NCBI RefSeq assembly: GCF_000732925.1
Contig: NZ_CP008953.1
Location: 992,001 to 1,056,000, forward strand
From: Amycolatopsis japonica
GTDB lineage: Bacteria; Actinomycetota; Actinomycetes; Mycobacteriales; Pseudonocardiaceae
Direction: 5' to 3'
Length of the DNA: 64,000 nt
The notes under the pieces are model-generated. The model saw nothing but the letters and a program-made list of their open reading frames with translations, was not told the origin of the DNA and made no database searches. A program made the position numbers and the translations under genes. This document shows positions 17,692 to 27,533 of this stretch, one piece after another. Numbering within the stretch: position 1 is the stretch's first letter; each line of letters begins with the position of its first letter.

Positions 17692-19407
17692 ATGACCGGA
17701 CGCTTGCGAAGGCTCGCCCAGACCACGATGCGCCAGTTCCGGCGCATCGTGGTTTTCGTGCGCCGCAAGATCGTGTCGTTCAACGAACTGTGGCGGTATT
17801 CGCTGCAGTTCCGGGTCACCGTGTCCACGCTGGCGCTGTCGTCGGCCGTGGTGTTCGTGCTGGGCATGGTGCTGCAGAACCAGATCACCGATCGGCTGGT
17901 CGAGACCAAGCAGAACGCGGCGATCGCCCAGACCAGGGCGGTCGTCGAGACCGCGGCCGCCGAGCTGGTCGGTGTCGGCACCGAAAGCCCGGAAGCGCTC
18001 ACCGCGCGGATGAGCAACGCGCTGAAGAAGATCTCCAGCACGACGTCCTCGCAGGACGGCGCGGGATCGACGGCGGGCACCTTCGAACCGGTGCTGGCCG
18101 CGGGCGGCCGCGATCAGTCCAGCAAACCGGTGGCCGCCGGTCCCTACGACCGGGTGCCGGTGCGGCTGCGCCAGTTCGTCGAGACCGAGCAGCTCAGCTA
18201 CCTGACCCACACGGTCACCGAGGCCGACGGCGGCAAGACGACGTACCTGATCGTCGGCGCGCCGGTGAGCACGATGATCAACCCGCTCCAGCTCTACCTG
18301 CTGTACCCGCTGACCAGTGAGCAGAACACCGTCTCGACGGTGCAGAACACGCTGCTCGTCGGCGGGCTCGTCCTGCTGCTCCTGCTCGCCGGGATCACGA
18401 ACCTGGTCACCAGACAGGTGGTCCGGCCGGTCCGGCAGGCCGCCGCGGCGGCCGAACAGTTCGCGGGCGGGGAACTCGACCAGCGGCTCGCCGTGCTCGG
18501 CGAGGACGATCTGGCCAAACTCGCCGTGTCCTACAACGAGATGGCCGCGAGTATCCAGCGGCAGATCCGCCAGCTGGAGGAGTTCGGCGGGCTGCAGCGC
18601 CGGTTCACCTCCGACGTCTCGCACGAACTGCGCACCCCGCTGACCACCGTCCGGATGGCTGCCGACGTGCTGCACGCGTCGCGCGAGCAGTTCCCGGCCG
18701 GGCTCGCCCGCTCCACCGAACTGCTGGTCGACGAACTCGACCGGTTCGAGGCACTGCTCGGCGACCTGCTGGAGATCAGCAGGCTGGACGCCGGTGTCGA
18801 GGAGCTCTCGGCCGAGCTGATCGACGTCCGCCCGATCGCTACCAGGGCCGTCGAGCAGGTCCGGGTGATCGCGGGCAACGCGGGAAGCTCGGTCGAACTG
18901 GTCCTCCCGGACGAGGAGGCACCCGCCGAAGTCGACGCGCGCCGCGTCGAGCGGATCCTGCGCAACCTGCTGGCGAACGCGGTGGACCACAGCGAGGGGA
19001 ACCCGGTGGTGCTGACGCTGGCGGTCAACGAGACCGCGGTCGCCATCACCGTGCGGGACCGCGGCGTCGGGCTCCGGCCCGGCGAGGCGGAACTGGTGTT
19101 CAACCGGTTCTGGCGCGCCGACCCGTCCCGTAACCGCCGGACCGGCGGCACCGGCCTCGGCCTCGCGATCAGCCAGGAGGACGCCCGGCTGCACGGCGGC
19201 GTGCTCGACGCCTGGGGCGAGACCGGCCACGGTGCCTGCTTCCGGCTCGTGCTGCCGCGGCGGCAGGACACGCCGATGGGGGAGAGCCCGCTGCTCCTGC
19301 CCCCGCCCGATCACAAGGCGACCGACACGCACGGGTCGTCCGGACTGCTCGAAGTCCGGCCCGCGCCCGACGCGATCCTCGCCGAGCCCGAGGAGGTCGG
19401 CCGGTGA
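17692..19407 (+). CDS. mtrB: Sensor histidine kinase MtrB
   Basis: A 571-residue membrane kinase. It has two membrane segments (about residues 40-62 and 215-240) around an extracytoplasmic loop, a HAMP linker after RQVVRPVRQAA, the H-box SDVSHELRTPLT with His311, and an ATPase domain with NLLANAVDHS, DRGVGL and GGTGLGLAI. It phosphorylates MtrA. ATG 17692, eight bases after the mtrA stop, is chosen; GTG 17656 inside mtrA is an alternative. The stop overlaps lpqB by GTGA. Confidence 0.96.
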   Translation: MTGRLRRLAQTTMRQFRRIVVFVRRKIVSFNELWRYSLQFRVTVSTLALSSAVVFVLGMVLQNQITDRLVETKQNAAIAQTRAVVETAAAELVGVGTESPEALTARMSNALKKISSTTSSQDGAGSTAGTFEPVLAAGGRDQSSKPVAAGPYDRVPVRLRQFVETEQLSYLTHTVTEADGGKTTYLIVGAPVSTMINPLQLYLLYPLTSEQNTVSTVQNTLLVGGLVLLLLLAGITNLVTRQVVRPVRQAAAAAEQFAGGELDQRLAVLGEDDLAKLAVSYNEMAASIQRQIRQLEEFGGLQRRFTSDVSHELRTPLTTVRMAADVLHASREQFPAGLARSTELLVDELDRFEALLGDLLEISRLDAGVEELSAELIDVRPIATRAVEQVRVIAGNAGSSVELVLPDEEAPAEVDARRVERILRNLLANAVDHSEGNPVVLTLAVNETAVAITVRDRGVGLRPGEAELVFNRFWRADPSRNRRTGGTGLGLAISQEDARLHGGVLDAWGETGHGACFRLVLPRRQDTPMGESPLLLPPPDHKATDTHGSSGLLEVRPAPDAILAEPEEVGR

Positions 19408-21134
19408 AACGGCTGCTGGCCCTGCTCGCGGTGTTCCTGCTGGTCGCAGGCTGCGCGAACATCCCGCTCGAATCCCAGCCCGTCGTCGTCTCCGGGGACA
19501 AACCCGGCCAGGCGCCGGCGGACGTCCCCGAACCGGCGGCCGGGATCGACCCGCTGACCGTCACCCGCCAGTTCATCCGCAACTCGGCGGCGCCGGGCAC
19601 GGCGAGCGCCGCCGCGCGCGTCTACCTCGACGACGACGCCCGGCGTAACTGGAAGCCGTCGCCGGGGCTGACGATCATCGACGACACCTTCGGCACCGTC
19701 TACGACACTTCGTCGTCGTCGGGGAACCCGGACGAGCAGGTCGTGAACGTCCGCGGGTTCAAACTCGGGACCCTCAGCCCCGACAGCGCGTTCCTCCCGG
19801 TGAAGGCGGAGTACTCGCAGCAGTTCAAGCTGCGGAAGCAGCAGAACGGCCAGTGGCGGATCGTGGACCCGCCGCAGGAACTCGCCGTCACCGACGAGGA
19901 CTTCGCGCTCAACTACTTCCGGGTGCCGATCAGCTTCTACTCGCCGGACTCCGGCGCCTTCGTCCCCGACCTCCGGTACGTCGCGGCGAAACCGCAGGCC
20001 GGATTGCCCGGCCGGGTGATGGACCTGGTGCTGCAGGGTCCGTCGGAGGGGTTGAAGGGCGCGGTCAAGGATCTGCTCGGCGACCAGGTCACCATCGAAA
20101 GCAACGTGCGCAGCACGGACGACGGGACACTGGACATCAACCTGACCGGTGTCGGCGGGGCCAGCCTCGTGGACCGGAACCTGATCGCCGCGCAGATCGT
20201 CCTGTCGCTGCAGACGGTGACGCTGAGCCGGGTCCGGCTGCTGGCCGACGGCACCGCGCTGGTGCCGGAACACGAATACTGGCGCTCCAGCGAACTGCCC
20301 AACTACAACGTGGACATCGCGCCCAACTCGGAACTGCTGGGGCTGATGACCGTGAACGGGCGGGTCCGGTCGCTCGGCGACGGGCAGCCGGTCGGCGGGC
20401 CCGCGGGCAACGGCGGGTACAAGGTCGTCAGCGCCGCGCAGTCCGTCGACGGCAAACGCCTCGCGGTGGTCGAAGAACGCGACGGCAGGCAATGGCTCCG
20501 GGTCGGCGACCTGGGACACGACCTCGCGTCGGTGGACCTGTTCGGCGGCAGCCTGAGCCGTCCCACCTGGCGTCCGGTCGCCCGTGGCGGTGGCGGGGTC
20601 TCCGGCGAGGTCTGGACGGTGGTCGACCACAACACCGTCGCCAGGGTCACCCTGGCCGCGGACGGCCGCTGGGTGAAAGCCGGCGTCGACGCGACCATGC
20701 TCACCGGGCTGGGGCAGATCACCGAACTGCGCCTTTCGCGCGACGGGTCCCGGCTGGCCGCGGTGGTCAACGGGCAGCTGGTGGTCGCCTCGATCGTGCG
20801 GACGGCGGACTCGGTGGCCCTGCGGGCGCCGCGGAAACTGCAGGAACGCGACCTCAAGGACGTCGTGGACGTCGACTGGGCGACCCAGGACCACCTGATC
20901 GCCGCGACGTCGTCGAATTCGCTGCCGGTGGTCAAGGTGCCGCTGGACGGGCAGCGGATGGACCCCTTCAGCGGCTCGAACCTGACCCCGCCGGTGCACG
21001 GCGTCACCGCGGCGCCGAGCAGGCAGAACCTGGTCGCGGACGCGGGCGGGCTGTGGGTCGCCTCGGAACTGGGCGAGGTCTGGCGGCCGCAGGCGCACAC
21101 CGTCACCGATGCGGACCCGTTCTACCCGGGCTGA
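19404..21134 (+). CDS. lpqB: Lipoprotein LpqB, MtrAB accessory
   Basis: A 576-residue lipoprotein with lipobox LLVAGC (Cys17). The middle holds a GerMN-type domain and the C-terminal half a beta-propeller-like region (repeated short blades such as YKVVSAAQSVDGKRLAVVEE). In mycobacteria LpqB binds the outside part of MtrB and modulates signalling. GTG 19404 overlaps the mtrB stop, giving the expected mtrA-mtrB-lpqB operon. Strong palindromes after the stop end the unit. Confidence 0.95.
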   Translation: MKRLLALLAVFLLVAGCANIPLESQPVVVSGDKPGQAPADVPEPAAGIDPLTVTRQFIRNSAAPGTASAAARVYLDDDARRNWKPSPGLTIIDDTFGTVYDTSSSSGNPDEQVVNVRGFKLGTLSPDSAFLPVKAEYSQQFKLRKQQNGQWRIVDPPQELAVTDEDFALNYFRVPISFYSPDSGAFVPDLRYVAAKPQAGLPGRVMDLVLQGPSEGLKGAVKDLLGDQVTIESNVRSTDDGTLDINLTGVGGASLVDRNLIAAQIVLSLQTVTLSRVRLLADGTALVPEHEYWRSSELPNYNVDIAPNSELLGLMTVNGRVRSLGDGQPVGGPAGNGGYKVVSAAQSVDGKRLAVVEERDGRQWLRVGDLGHDLASVDLFGGSLSRPTWRPVARGGGGVSGEVWTVVDHNTVARVTLAADGRWVKAGVDATMLTGLGQITELRLSRDGSRLAAVVNGQLVVASIVRTADSVALRAPRKLQERDLKDVVDVDWATQDHLIAATSSNSLPVVKVPLDGQRMDPFSGSNLTPPVHGVTAAPSRQNLVADAGGLWVASELGEVWRPQAHTVTDADPFYPG

Positions 21135-21145
21135 GGTTTCGCCGA

Positions 21146-21204
21146 AGTACATGAAGGCCCCCTTCCTTGCGCTCAGGTACAGGAAGGGGGCCTTCATGTA
21201 CTTG
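21146..21204. terminator. 23-bp-arm palindrome after lpqB (GAAGGCC family)
   Basis: Perfect 23-base arms 21146-21168 and 21182-21204 surround a 13-base loop, with the core ATGAAGGCCCCCTTCCT. It sits 12 bases after the lpqB stop and is the likely end of the mtrAB-lpqB transcript. With the next palindrome it fills most of the 365-base gap before comF. Confidence 0.75.
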
Positions 21205-21239
21205 GGGCATCGCCGAGGGGAGCAAGGGACCTTTAGTAC

Positions 21240-21329
21240 CGCTAGCTTTCCTAGCGCTGCTAGCGAAGCGGAAAGTCCGTGAAGGCCTCCTTGAGGGACC
21301 CTGAGTCCCTCAAGGAGTCCTTCACGGAC
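21240..21329. repeat. Tandem inverted repeats before comF
   Basis: CGCTAGC (21240-21246) pairs with GCTAGCG (21259-21265). Then a second, longer palindrome runs 21275-21329, arms GTCCGTGAAGG... and ...CCTTCACGGAC, perfect except for one mismatch. The latter is another GAAGGCC-family member. A stretch GGGAGCAAGGGACC just before (about 21219-21232) recurs near 63465. Confidence 0.65.
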
Positions 21330-21499
21330 CGGGACCCGCGCGAAGTAGCCGCGAAGCCCCGAAGCGCCCTTCTCCTCGATTGACTTTTTCAACGACGCCC
21401 AGCCATGACCGGCCCCCTCGCGACGCGATGTGTCCAAAGCGGACCGGTCACGCCCCGGCAGCGTCCGGAACTGTCGGAGCCCCGGCCGACACTCGCCCC

Positions 21500-22138
21500 A
21501 TGTCCAAACTCCTGGATCTCCTCATCCCCGCCCGTTGCGCGTCCTGCGGAGCACCGGGCGCGCCCAGTTGCGCGACCTGTCAGACCGCTTGGGGTTCGCT
21601 CAGCGAGATCATCCGAGGCCCGACGGCCGGCCTCGTCCCCGTCTACGCCCTGGCCCCCTACGCCGACGACGCCCGTCGCCTGATCCTCGCCTACAAGGAA
21701 CGCGGCCGCCGCGACCTCGCCCCCTCCTTCGGCCGCGCTGTCGCCGAAGCCCTCGCCCACCTGCCCGAGTCAGGGCCGGAGCCGTGCCTCGTCCCGGTCC
21801 CTTCGCGACGGTCCGCCTCGCGTGTCCGGGGTGGACCGCACGTCCGGCGCATCGCCGAGGAATGCGTGAAAGCACTGGCGGACAAGGGAAAGTCGGCGAT
21901 GGTGGCACCCGTCCTCAAGCTCGGGGCCGGTGTCCGTGATGCGGTGGGGCTCAACCGCGCCCAGCGGTCGGCGAACCTCGACGGCCGAATTCGCCTGGTC
22001 TCGGGAGCCTGCCGGGAGAAGGTCGTTCTTCTTGACGACGTGATCACAACCGGAGCGACCGCCGCCGCTTGTACGCGCTTTTTGGACATAAGCGGAATTC
22101 ACGTTTCCGCGGTGGTAGCGCTGGCCGCCGCCGGGTGA
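21500..22138 (+). CDS. comF: ComF-family phosphoribosyltransferase-like protein
   Basis: A 212-residue ComF/amidophosphoribosyltransferase-fold protein. The N-terminal Cys pairs CASCGAPGAPSCATC form a probable zinc ribbon, and VVLLDDVITTGATAAAC is the PRPP-binding motif. ATG 21500 is chosen because the zinc motif starts 13 residues later; upstream open sequence is Pro/Arg-rich and unlike protein. Position between lpqB and hpf matches mycobacteria. ComF homologues act in DNA uptake in competent bacteria; the actinobacterial role is unclear. Confidence 0.9.
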   Translation: MSKLLDLLIPARCASCGAPGAPSCATCQTAWGSLSEIIRGPTAGLVPVYALAPYADDARRLILAYKERGRRDLAPSFGRAVAEALAHLPESGPEPCLVPVPSRRSASRVRGGPHVRRIAEECVKALADKGKSAMVAPVLKLGAGVRDAVGLNRAQRSANLDGRIRLVSGACREKVVLLDDVITTGATAAACTRFLDISGIHVSAVVALAAAG

Positions 22139-22171
22139 TCGGGGCGTCACCTACAAGAGTGATGAATGATC

Positions 22172-22198
22172 GGGAACGGGAATGGGTACATGGGCGTT
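22172..22198 (+). promoter_or_regulatory. SigR/SigH-type promoter upstream of hpf
   Basis: GGGAAC (22172-22177), N18, GTT (22196-22198) fits the actinobacterial SigR/SigH consensus GGAA(T/C)-N18-GTT. The gene for SigR itself is in this window with a GGGAAT-N18-GTT promoter of identical spacing. The start point would fall near 22205, giving a leader of nearly 490 bases before hpf. Confidence 0.55.
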
Positions 22199-22518
22199 GA
22201 CGGGATATGAGGGACCTTCTGGGGAACACTCCGACGGCCCGCCACTCCACCGGGGTGGCGGCGGATTCCTCCGGGCACGGCCCACTGGGCACCCTCCGCA
22301 TTTTCCTGTCCGAAGGCTTGCGCCGTCCGCGTGAAAACAAATCACGGGGACGACGCCCGACAAGCCGGATTGTCCCGCTGGCCACAGGGTCGTCGTCGCG
22401 TGCGGTGACGAGGTCTCACGTCCTGATATCCCCCGGCTCGGGGGCTGTTGCTCGCGGCGTGATGCAGCTAACGTGCAGCGCTATCAGCAATCCCGGCAGG
22501 CAGGGAGGTGACCAGCCC

Positions 22519-22545
22519 ATGTCCCTGGCGCCGGAGCCGCGCTGA
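22519..22545 (+). CDS. Possible 8-codon leader peptide upstream of hpf
   Basis: ATG 22519 opens a frame encoding MSLAPEPR then TGA. GGGAGG (22503-22508) is an excellent ribosome-binding site ten bases before it. It ends 145 bases before the hpf start. There is no run of one amino acid that would point to classical attenuation, so it may be translated without regulatory meaning. Confidence 0.3.
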   Translation: MSLAPEPR

Positions 22546-22690
22546 GTCCGCGCTCGGACATCCGACACGAGACGTCGTGGCCGTATGCCGAGTTCCCTCA
22601 CCGCCCGCGATCCGGGCTTCGTCCCCGCATTACCGGCGCCCTAGTGAACACATCTACAGCTCGCAGTCATTTCAGCGAGGGAGGTCGTGT

Positions 22691-23380
22691 ATGGACATCG
22701 TCGTTAAGGGCCGCAACGTGGAGGTGCCCGACCACTATCGGGCACTCGTCAGCGAAAAGCTGGCCCGGCTAGAGCGCTACGACAAGAAGGTCATCCGTTA
22801 CGACGTGGAGCTCTTCCACGAGCCCAATCGCAGGCAGTCGAAGAACTGCCAGCGCGTCGAAATCACCGGTAAGGGCCGTGGCCCCGCCGTACGCGCCGAA
22901 GCGTGTGCCGGCGACTTCTACGCAGCGCTGGATTCCGCACTGAACAAGCTCGAAAACAGGTTGCGGAAGACACACGACCGCCGGCGCGTGCACTACGGCC
23001 GCAGCCGCCCGGAATCCGTCGCCGAGGCGACTTCGATGGCGGCCGCCGGTGGAATGACCACCGACACCCGACATCTGGCGGGTACCGCTGTGCTCGAAGC
23101 GCCGGAGGCCGAACCCATGGCCAACGGTTTCGCTGTCGAGAGCGGTGACTTCGAGATGCCCCAGCAGCAGCGCTGGGATGACGGGGTGACCGAACACCAG
23201 CCCGGTCGCGTCGTCCGCGAGAAGAAGCATGACGCGGAGCCCATGACGGTCGACCAAGCTCTCTACGAGATGGAACTGGTCGGTCACGACTTCTACCTGT
23301 TCAACGACTCCGACGCCGGGTGCCCGAGCGTCGTCTACCGGAGGCGAGGCTTCGACTACGGCGTCATCCGGCTCAGCTAG
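22691..23380 (+). CDS. hpf: Long-form ribosome hibernation promoting factor
   Basis: A 229-residue long HPF. The N-terminal S30AE domain (MDIVVKGRNVEVPDHYRALV ... DFYAALDSALNKLENRLRKTHDRRR) binds the small subunit. A variable linker follows, and the C-terminal dimerisation domain (MTVDQALYEMELVGHDFYLFND, YRRRGFDYGVIRLS) joins two 70S ribosomes into a 100S particle. AGGGAGG precedes ATG 22691. The location between comF and secA matches mycobacteria. A SigR-type promoter far upstream suggests induction by thiol-oxidative or heat stress. Confidence 0.95.
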   Translation: MDIVVKGRNVEVPDHYRALVSEKLARLERYDKKVIRYDVELFHEPNRRQSKNCQRVEITGKGRGPAVRAEACAGDFYAALDSALNKLENRLRKTHDRRRVHYGRSRPESVAEATSMAAAGGMTTDTRHLAGTAVLEAPEAEPMANGFAVESGDFEMPQQQRWDDGVTEHQPGRVVREKKHDAEPMTVDQALYEMELVGHDFYLFNDSDAGCPSVVYRRRGFDYGVIRLS

Positions 23381-23396
23381 CCGGCCACTACTGCCC

Positions 23397-23435
23397 TGAC
23401 GGCGGCCCGCACGCGTCCCGTGCGGGCCGCCGTCA
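23397..23435 (+). terminator. Terminator after hpf
   Basis: Perfect 17-base arms, TGACGGCGGCCCGCACG (23397-23413) and its complement (23419-23435), flank a 5-base loop. It lies 16 bases after the hpf stop and separates it from the secA promoter region. TACGAT near 23514 is a candidate -10 box for secA. Confidence 0.8.
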
Positions 23436-23615
23436 TGTCCGGATCAGGCAGGACCCGCCCCCGTCTCGTCAGGTACCGACAGACGGTGCGTGCGCGAACA
23501 CCGAGGTGTTCCCTACGATGGGGGCGGACGGTGGTGCGTTACCAGGCACCGCCGCGGACGAGATTGCCCGGGACCGGCTCGGGTGCGATCACAATCAGCT
23601 AGTGAGGTCGACCGG

Positions 23616-26447
23616 ATGGTGCTGAACCGCCTGCTCCGCGCGGGCGAGGGCAAAATGGTGAAGCGGCTGCGACACATCGCCGATCACATCAACACCCTCG
23701 AAGACGACGTCAAGGAACTTTCGGACACCGCGCTGCGGGCCAAGACCGAGGAGTTCCGTAAACGGCACGCGGACGGCGAGTCACTCGACGACCTCCTGCC
23801 GGAGGCGTTCGCGGTGGCGAGGGAAGCGGCTTGGCGCGTGCTCGGCCAGCGTCCCTACGACGTCCAGCTGATGGGCGGCGCAGCGCTGCACCTCGGCCAG
23901 GTCTCGGAGATGAAGACCGGTGAGGGCAAGACCCTGACCCAGGTCCTCCCCGCGTACCTGAACGCCGTGTCCGGCAAGGGCGTGCACGTCATCACGGTGA
24001 ACGACTACCTCGCCAAACGTGACGCCGAGTGGATGGGCCGCATCCACCGCTTCCTCGGCCTGGAGGTCGGGGTCATCCTGGCCGACCAGACGCCCGAGGT
24101 CCGCCGCCAGCAGTACGCCGCCGACATCACGCACGGCACGAACAACGAGTTCGGCTTCGACTACCTCCGCGACAACATGGCGTGGAGCCTCGAGGACTGC
24201 GTGCAGCGCGGCCACAACTTCGCGATCGTCGACGAGGTGGACTCCATCCTCATCGACGAGGCCCGGACGCCGCTGATCATCTCCGGCCCGGCCGACCAGT
24301 CCTCGCGCTGGTACGTCGAGTTCGCCCGGATGACCCCGCTGATGAAGGCGGACATCCACTACGAGGTGGACATCCGCAAACGCACCGTCGGTGTCACCGA
24401 AAAGGGTGTCGCCTTCGTCGAGGACCAGCTCGGCATCGACAACCTCTACGAAGCCGCGAACACGCCGCTGGTCGGCTACCTGAACAACGCGCTGAAGGTC
24501 AAGGAGCTCTACAAGCGCGACAAGGACTACATCGTCCGCGACGGCGAGGTCCTCATCGTCGACGAGTTCACCGGCCGCATCCTGCACGGCCGCCGCTACA
24601 ACGAGGGCATGCACCAGGCGATCGAGGCCAAGGAAGGCGTCGAGATCAAGGCCGAGAACCAGACGCTCGCCACGATCACGCTGCAGAACTACTTCCGGCT
24701 CTACGACAAGCTGTCGGGGATGACCGGTACCGCCGAGACCGAGGCGGCCGAGTTCCACCAGACCTACAAGCTGGGTGTGGTGCCGATCCCGACGAACAAG
24801 CCGATGGTCCGCGCCGACCAGGCCGACCTGATCTACAAGACCGAGCAGGCCAAGTTCGAGGCCGTCGCCGAGGACATCGCCGAGCGGCACGAGAAGGGCC
24901 AGCCGGTGCTGGTCGGCACCACGAGTGTCGAGAAGTCCGAGCACCTGTCGAAGCTGCTGCTCAAGCTGGGTGTCCCGCACGAGGTCCTCAACGCCAAGCA
25001 CCACGACCGGGAGGCGCTGATCGTCGCCCGCGCCGGGCGCAAGGGCGCGGTCACGGTCGCCACCAACATGGCGGGCCGCGGTACCGACATCGTGCTCGGC
25101 GGCAACCCGGACATCATCGCCGACGAGGTGCTGCGCGACCGCGGCCTCGACCCGGTGGAGCACTCCGAGGAGTACGAGGCCGCCTGGCCGAAGGTGCTCG
25201 AAGAGGTCCAGGCCGACACGAAGGCCGAGGCCGAGGAGGTCCGCGAGGCCGGCGGGCTCTACGTGCTCGGCACCGAGCGGCACGAGTCGCGCCGGATCGA
25301 CAACCAGCTCCGCGGTCGTTCCGGCCGTCAGGGCGACCCGGGCGAGTCCCGGTTCTACCTGTCGCTCGGTGACGAGCTCATGCGCCGCTTCAACGCGACG
25401 ATGGTCGAGCGGGTCATGACCACCATGCGGCTGCCGGACGACGTGCCGATCGAGCACAAGATGGTCTCCAAGGCGATCAAGAGCGCTCAGACGCAGGTCG
25501 AGCAGCAGAACATGGAGATCCGCAAGAACGTCCTCAAGTACGACGAGGTCATGAACGAGCAGCGCAAGGTGATCTACGCCGAGCGTCTGCGCGTCCTCGA
25601 AGGCGAGGATCTGCGCGAGCAGATCGAGCACATGCTGGTCGACGTCATCAACGCGTACGTCACCGAGGAGACCTCCTCGGGCTACGCGGAGGACTGGGAC
25701 CACGAGAAGCTGTGGACGGCGCTGAAGCAGCTGTACCCGGTCAAGGTCACCTGGGAAGAGCTCACCGAGGACGACGACCTCGACGCCGACAGGCTGCGTG
25801 AGGCGCTGCTCGAAGACGCCCATCGCGCGTACGACGAGCGCGAGGCCGAGATCGACGGCAAGGTCGGCGAAGGCGCGATGCGGAGCCTGGAGCGTCAGGT
25901 GATGCTCACCGTGCTCGACCGCAAGTGGCGTGAGCACCTCTACGAGATGGACTATCTCAAGGAGGGCATCGGCATGCGTGCCCTGGCGCAGCGCGACCCG
26001 GTCATCGAGTACCAGCGCGAGGGCTACGACATGTTCCGCGCGATGCTGGAGTCGCTGAAGGAGGAGGCCGTCGGCTTCCTGTTCAACCTCCAGGTCGAGC
26101 AGGCCGAGCCCACCACCCCGGCGCCCGAGTCCGCGTCCGCGCTGCCCGCCGGTGTCGGCTCCGGGAACGGCCAGGCCGCGAACGGCGACGGCAGGCACGC
26201 CCGCCCGACGCCTCCGCAGGGTCCGGCGACCGACACCGAATCCGTGCCTTCCGCCTTGCGGGGCAAGGGACTCGGCGGTGGTTCGCAGACCGGGCTGACC
26301 ATGTCGGGCCCGTCCGAAGACGGCGGCGTCGAGTCGCATTCGGACAGTGCCGGCAGCGCCGGTGGCGACCAGAGCGGAACCCGCCGGGAGCGCCGCGCCG
26401 CGCAGCGCGCCTCCCAGAAGAAGGGCAAGAAGGGCCCGCGCCGCTAA
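23616..26447 (+). CDS. secA: Preprotein translocase ATPase SecA
   Basis: A 943-residue motor of the Sec translocon that pushes unfolded preproteins through SecYEG. Visible marks are MKTGEGKTL (Walker A), [16 protein letters not shown] (DEAD-type box), [13 protein letters not shown] and [14 protein letters not shown] (helicase motifs), and the helical wing and scaffold to about residue 835. The C-terminal tail is acidic/Gly-rich and ends in a Lys/Arg stretch without the Cys zinc motif, as in mycobacterial SecA1. ATG 23616 with GAGG eight bases before it is chosen; the frame is open upstream without protein character. Confidence 0.97.
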   Translation: MVLNRLLRAGEGKMVKRLRHIADHINTLEDDVKELSDTALRAKTEEFRKRHADGESLDDLLPEAFAVAREAAWRVLGQRPYDVQLMGGAALHLGQVSEMKTGEGKTLTQVLPAYLNAVSGKGVHVITVNDYLAKRDAEWMGRIHRFLGLEVGVILADQTPEVRRQQYAADITHGTNNEFGFDYLRDNMAWSLEDCVQRGHNFAIVDEVDSILIDEARTPLIISGPADQSSRWYVEFARMTPLMKADIHYEVDIRKRTVGVTEKGVAFVEDQLGIDNLYEAANTPLVGYLNNALKVKELYKRDKDYIVRDGEVLIVDEFTGRILHGRRYNEGMHQAIEAKEGVEIKAENQTLATITLQNYFRLYDKLSGMTGTAETEAAEFHQTYKLGVVPIPTNKPMVRADQADLIYKTEQAKFEAVAEDIAERHEKGQPVLVGTTSVEKSEHLSKLLLKLGVPHEVLNAKHHDREALIVARAGRKGAVTVATNMAGRGTDIVLGGNPDIIADEVLRDRGLDPVEHSEEYEAAWPKVLEEVQADTKAEAEEVREAGGLYVLGTERHESRRIDNQLRGRSGRQGDPGESRFYLSLGDELMRRFNATMVERVMTTMRLPDDVPIEHKMVSKAIKSAQTQVEQQNMEIRKNVLKYDEVMNEQRKVIYAERLRVLEGEDLREQIEHMLVDVINAYVTEETSSGYAEDWDHEKLWTALKQLYPVKVTWEELTEDDDLDADRLREALLEDAHRAYDEREAEIDGKVGEGAMRSLERQVMLTVLDRKWREHLYEMDYLKEGIGMRALAQRDPVIEYQREGYDMFRAMLESLKEEAVGFLFNLQVEQAEPTTPAPESASALPAGVGSGNGQAANGDGRHARPTPPQGPATDTESVPSALRGKGLGGGSQTGLTMSGPSEDGGVESHSDSAGSAGGDQSGTRRERRAAQRASQKKGKKGPRR

Positions 26448-26460
26448 CGGCCCCAAGCGT

Positions 26461-26507
26461 GTGAAGGCCTCCTTCCCTCGGCTCAGCAGAGGGACGGAGG
26501 CCTTCAC
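26461..26507. terminator. Palindrome between secA and DUF6459 gene (GAAGGCC family)
   Basis: GTGAAGGCCTCC...CCCT and AGGG...GGAGGCCTTCAC pair across a loop with one or two mismatches. It lies between two convergent genes, 13 bases from one stop and 5 from the other, so it can serve both. Confidence 0.75.
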
Positions 26508-26512
26508 GCGCA

Positions 26513-27016
26513 TCAGGCCGCGAGCGCGGAGACCCGTCGCGGAGGCTTCAGCAGATGGAAGCGGGTGCACACCCAGCCCGACGGCGTCCGTTCGAAGCGG
26601 GCGGCCAAGGCGAGGCAGCGTCCGTTCTGTTCGACGGTCGCGCAGGCTTCGACGACGCCGTCCGCTGGGTGACCCAGGTGCACCGACTTCGGCCGGTAGC
26701 CGCCCGCTGGACGACGAAGGCCGCTTTCGAGCAGTGCGTGGTGGAGCGCCGGGTCGAGGATCGGCCGCACCTGGACCGCCGGACGGCGGCCGTCACACGC
26801 TTCGAGGATGGTGGTCAGCAGCCTGCCGATCTGCCTGCCGTCCGGGGTGTCCGGTGACGGCAGCGGTTCCTCCACGACGCTTTCCCCGGCCAGCGGCAGA
26901 TCCAGCACGAGCTGGTTGTCCGGCGATGCCGCCCGGTGCACCAGGCCGTCCGGCCGGTCGGCGACCCGGTACGGCGGTTCGTACGGTTCGAGCCGTCTCA
27001 GTACGTACGACTTCAT
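26513..27016 (-). CDS. DUF6459 (Rv3231c-neighbourhood type) conserved hypothetical
   Basis: A 167-residue protein of the actinobacterial family found next to secA (DUF6459-like). Core features are LLTTILEACDGRRPAVQVRPILDP and the C-terminal GRCLALAARFERTPSGWVCTRFHLL. It appears soluble and alpha/beta. ATG 27016 with GGAGGGGG upstream is chosen over ATG 27058. Function is unknown; the family label is from pattern memory. Confidence 0.7.
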   Translation of the reverse strand: MKSYVLRRLEPYEPPYRVADRPDGLVHRAASPDNQLVLDLPLAGESVVEEPLPSPDTPDGRQIGRLLTTILEACDGRRPAVQVRPILDPALHHALLESGLRRPAGGYRPKSVHLGHPADGVVEACATVEQNGRCLALAARFERTPSGWVCTRFHLLKPPRRVSALAA

Positions 27017-27143
27017 CGAGCAGTCCCCCTCCGCGGCCCCCTCGGCCACGCCCAGCAACTAAGGGGCAGGCGGCGGGCGAAGCCGCGACAAGGACCGCCC
27101 GAGAGGATGAACCGGGCGGTGATCGCTTGTGTACGGTGAGCGC

Positions 27144-27533
27144 GTGCTGAAAGGGCTGGTCGTCGACTACGCCGGCGTGCTCACGGACGTGGGCGCGGAC
27201 GAGCTGTACGCCTTCCTGCGCTCGGTCAGGGAGCGCGGCATCAAAACGGCCTTGCTCTCGAACGCCCCCGGCGCGTCGGACGAGGCCAAGCGGTCACTCG
27301 GTCCGTTCTTCGACGCGCTCGTCTTCTCCGGCGAGGTCGGCGTGGCCAAACCCGAACGCGAGGTCTACCTGCTCACCGCGGGTCTGCTCGACCTGCCCGC
27401 CGACCGGTGCGTGTTCGTCGACGACGCCGCGCACAACGTCCGCGCGGCGATCGCGGCCGGGATGGCGGGAGTGCACCACACGTCGGTCGAGGAGACGCTG
27501 ACCGAGCTCAGCGCGTTGTTCCCGAAGCCTTAG
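27144..27533 (+). CDS. HAD-superfamily hydrolase-like protein (small)
   Basis: A 129-residue minimal HAD protein. Motif I is VVDYAGVLTD, with the nucleophile Asp but Ala in place of the acid/base Asp, a known variant in HAD-IA members. Motif II is LLSNAP, motif III GVAKPER, and motif IV VFVDDAAHN. A cap domain is essentially absent, so a large or macromolecular substrate is possible. GTG 27144 may be a leaderless start, as TACGGT lies 7 bases upstream; GTG 27129 is an alternative. Its last 26 bases overlap the convergent methyltransferase. Confidence 0.8.
   Translation: MLKGLVVDYAGVLTDVGADELYAFLRSVRERGIKTALLSNAPGASDEAKRSLGPFFDALVFSGEVGVAKPEREVYLLTAGLLDLPADRCVFVDDAAHNVRAAIAAGMAGVHHTSVEETLTELSALFPKP

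Larger units (their letters stand above)
22139..22690. other. 552-base gap upstream of hpf
   Basis: There is no convincing protein gene here. It contains a SigR-like promoter (22172-22198) and an eight-codon open frame with a strong ribosome-binding site (22519-22545). A 112-codon open frame 22207-22545 is composition-driven and not accepted. The rest is probably the hpf leader and promoter region. Confidence 0.6.

Noticed and set aside
22207..22545. A 112-codon open frame whose ATG lies near the predicted SigR-type start point
   Set aside because: The sequence is Ser/Arg/Gly-rich with no protein pattern, and the strong ribosome site lies inside it, not before it.
23781..26570. A 929-codon open frame opposite secA
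   Set aside because: Composition-driven shadow of secA, Leu/Val/Asp/Arg-rich, without motifs.
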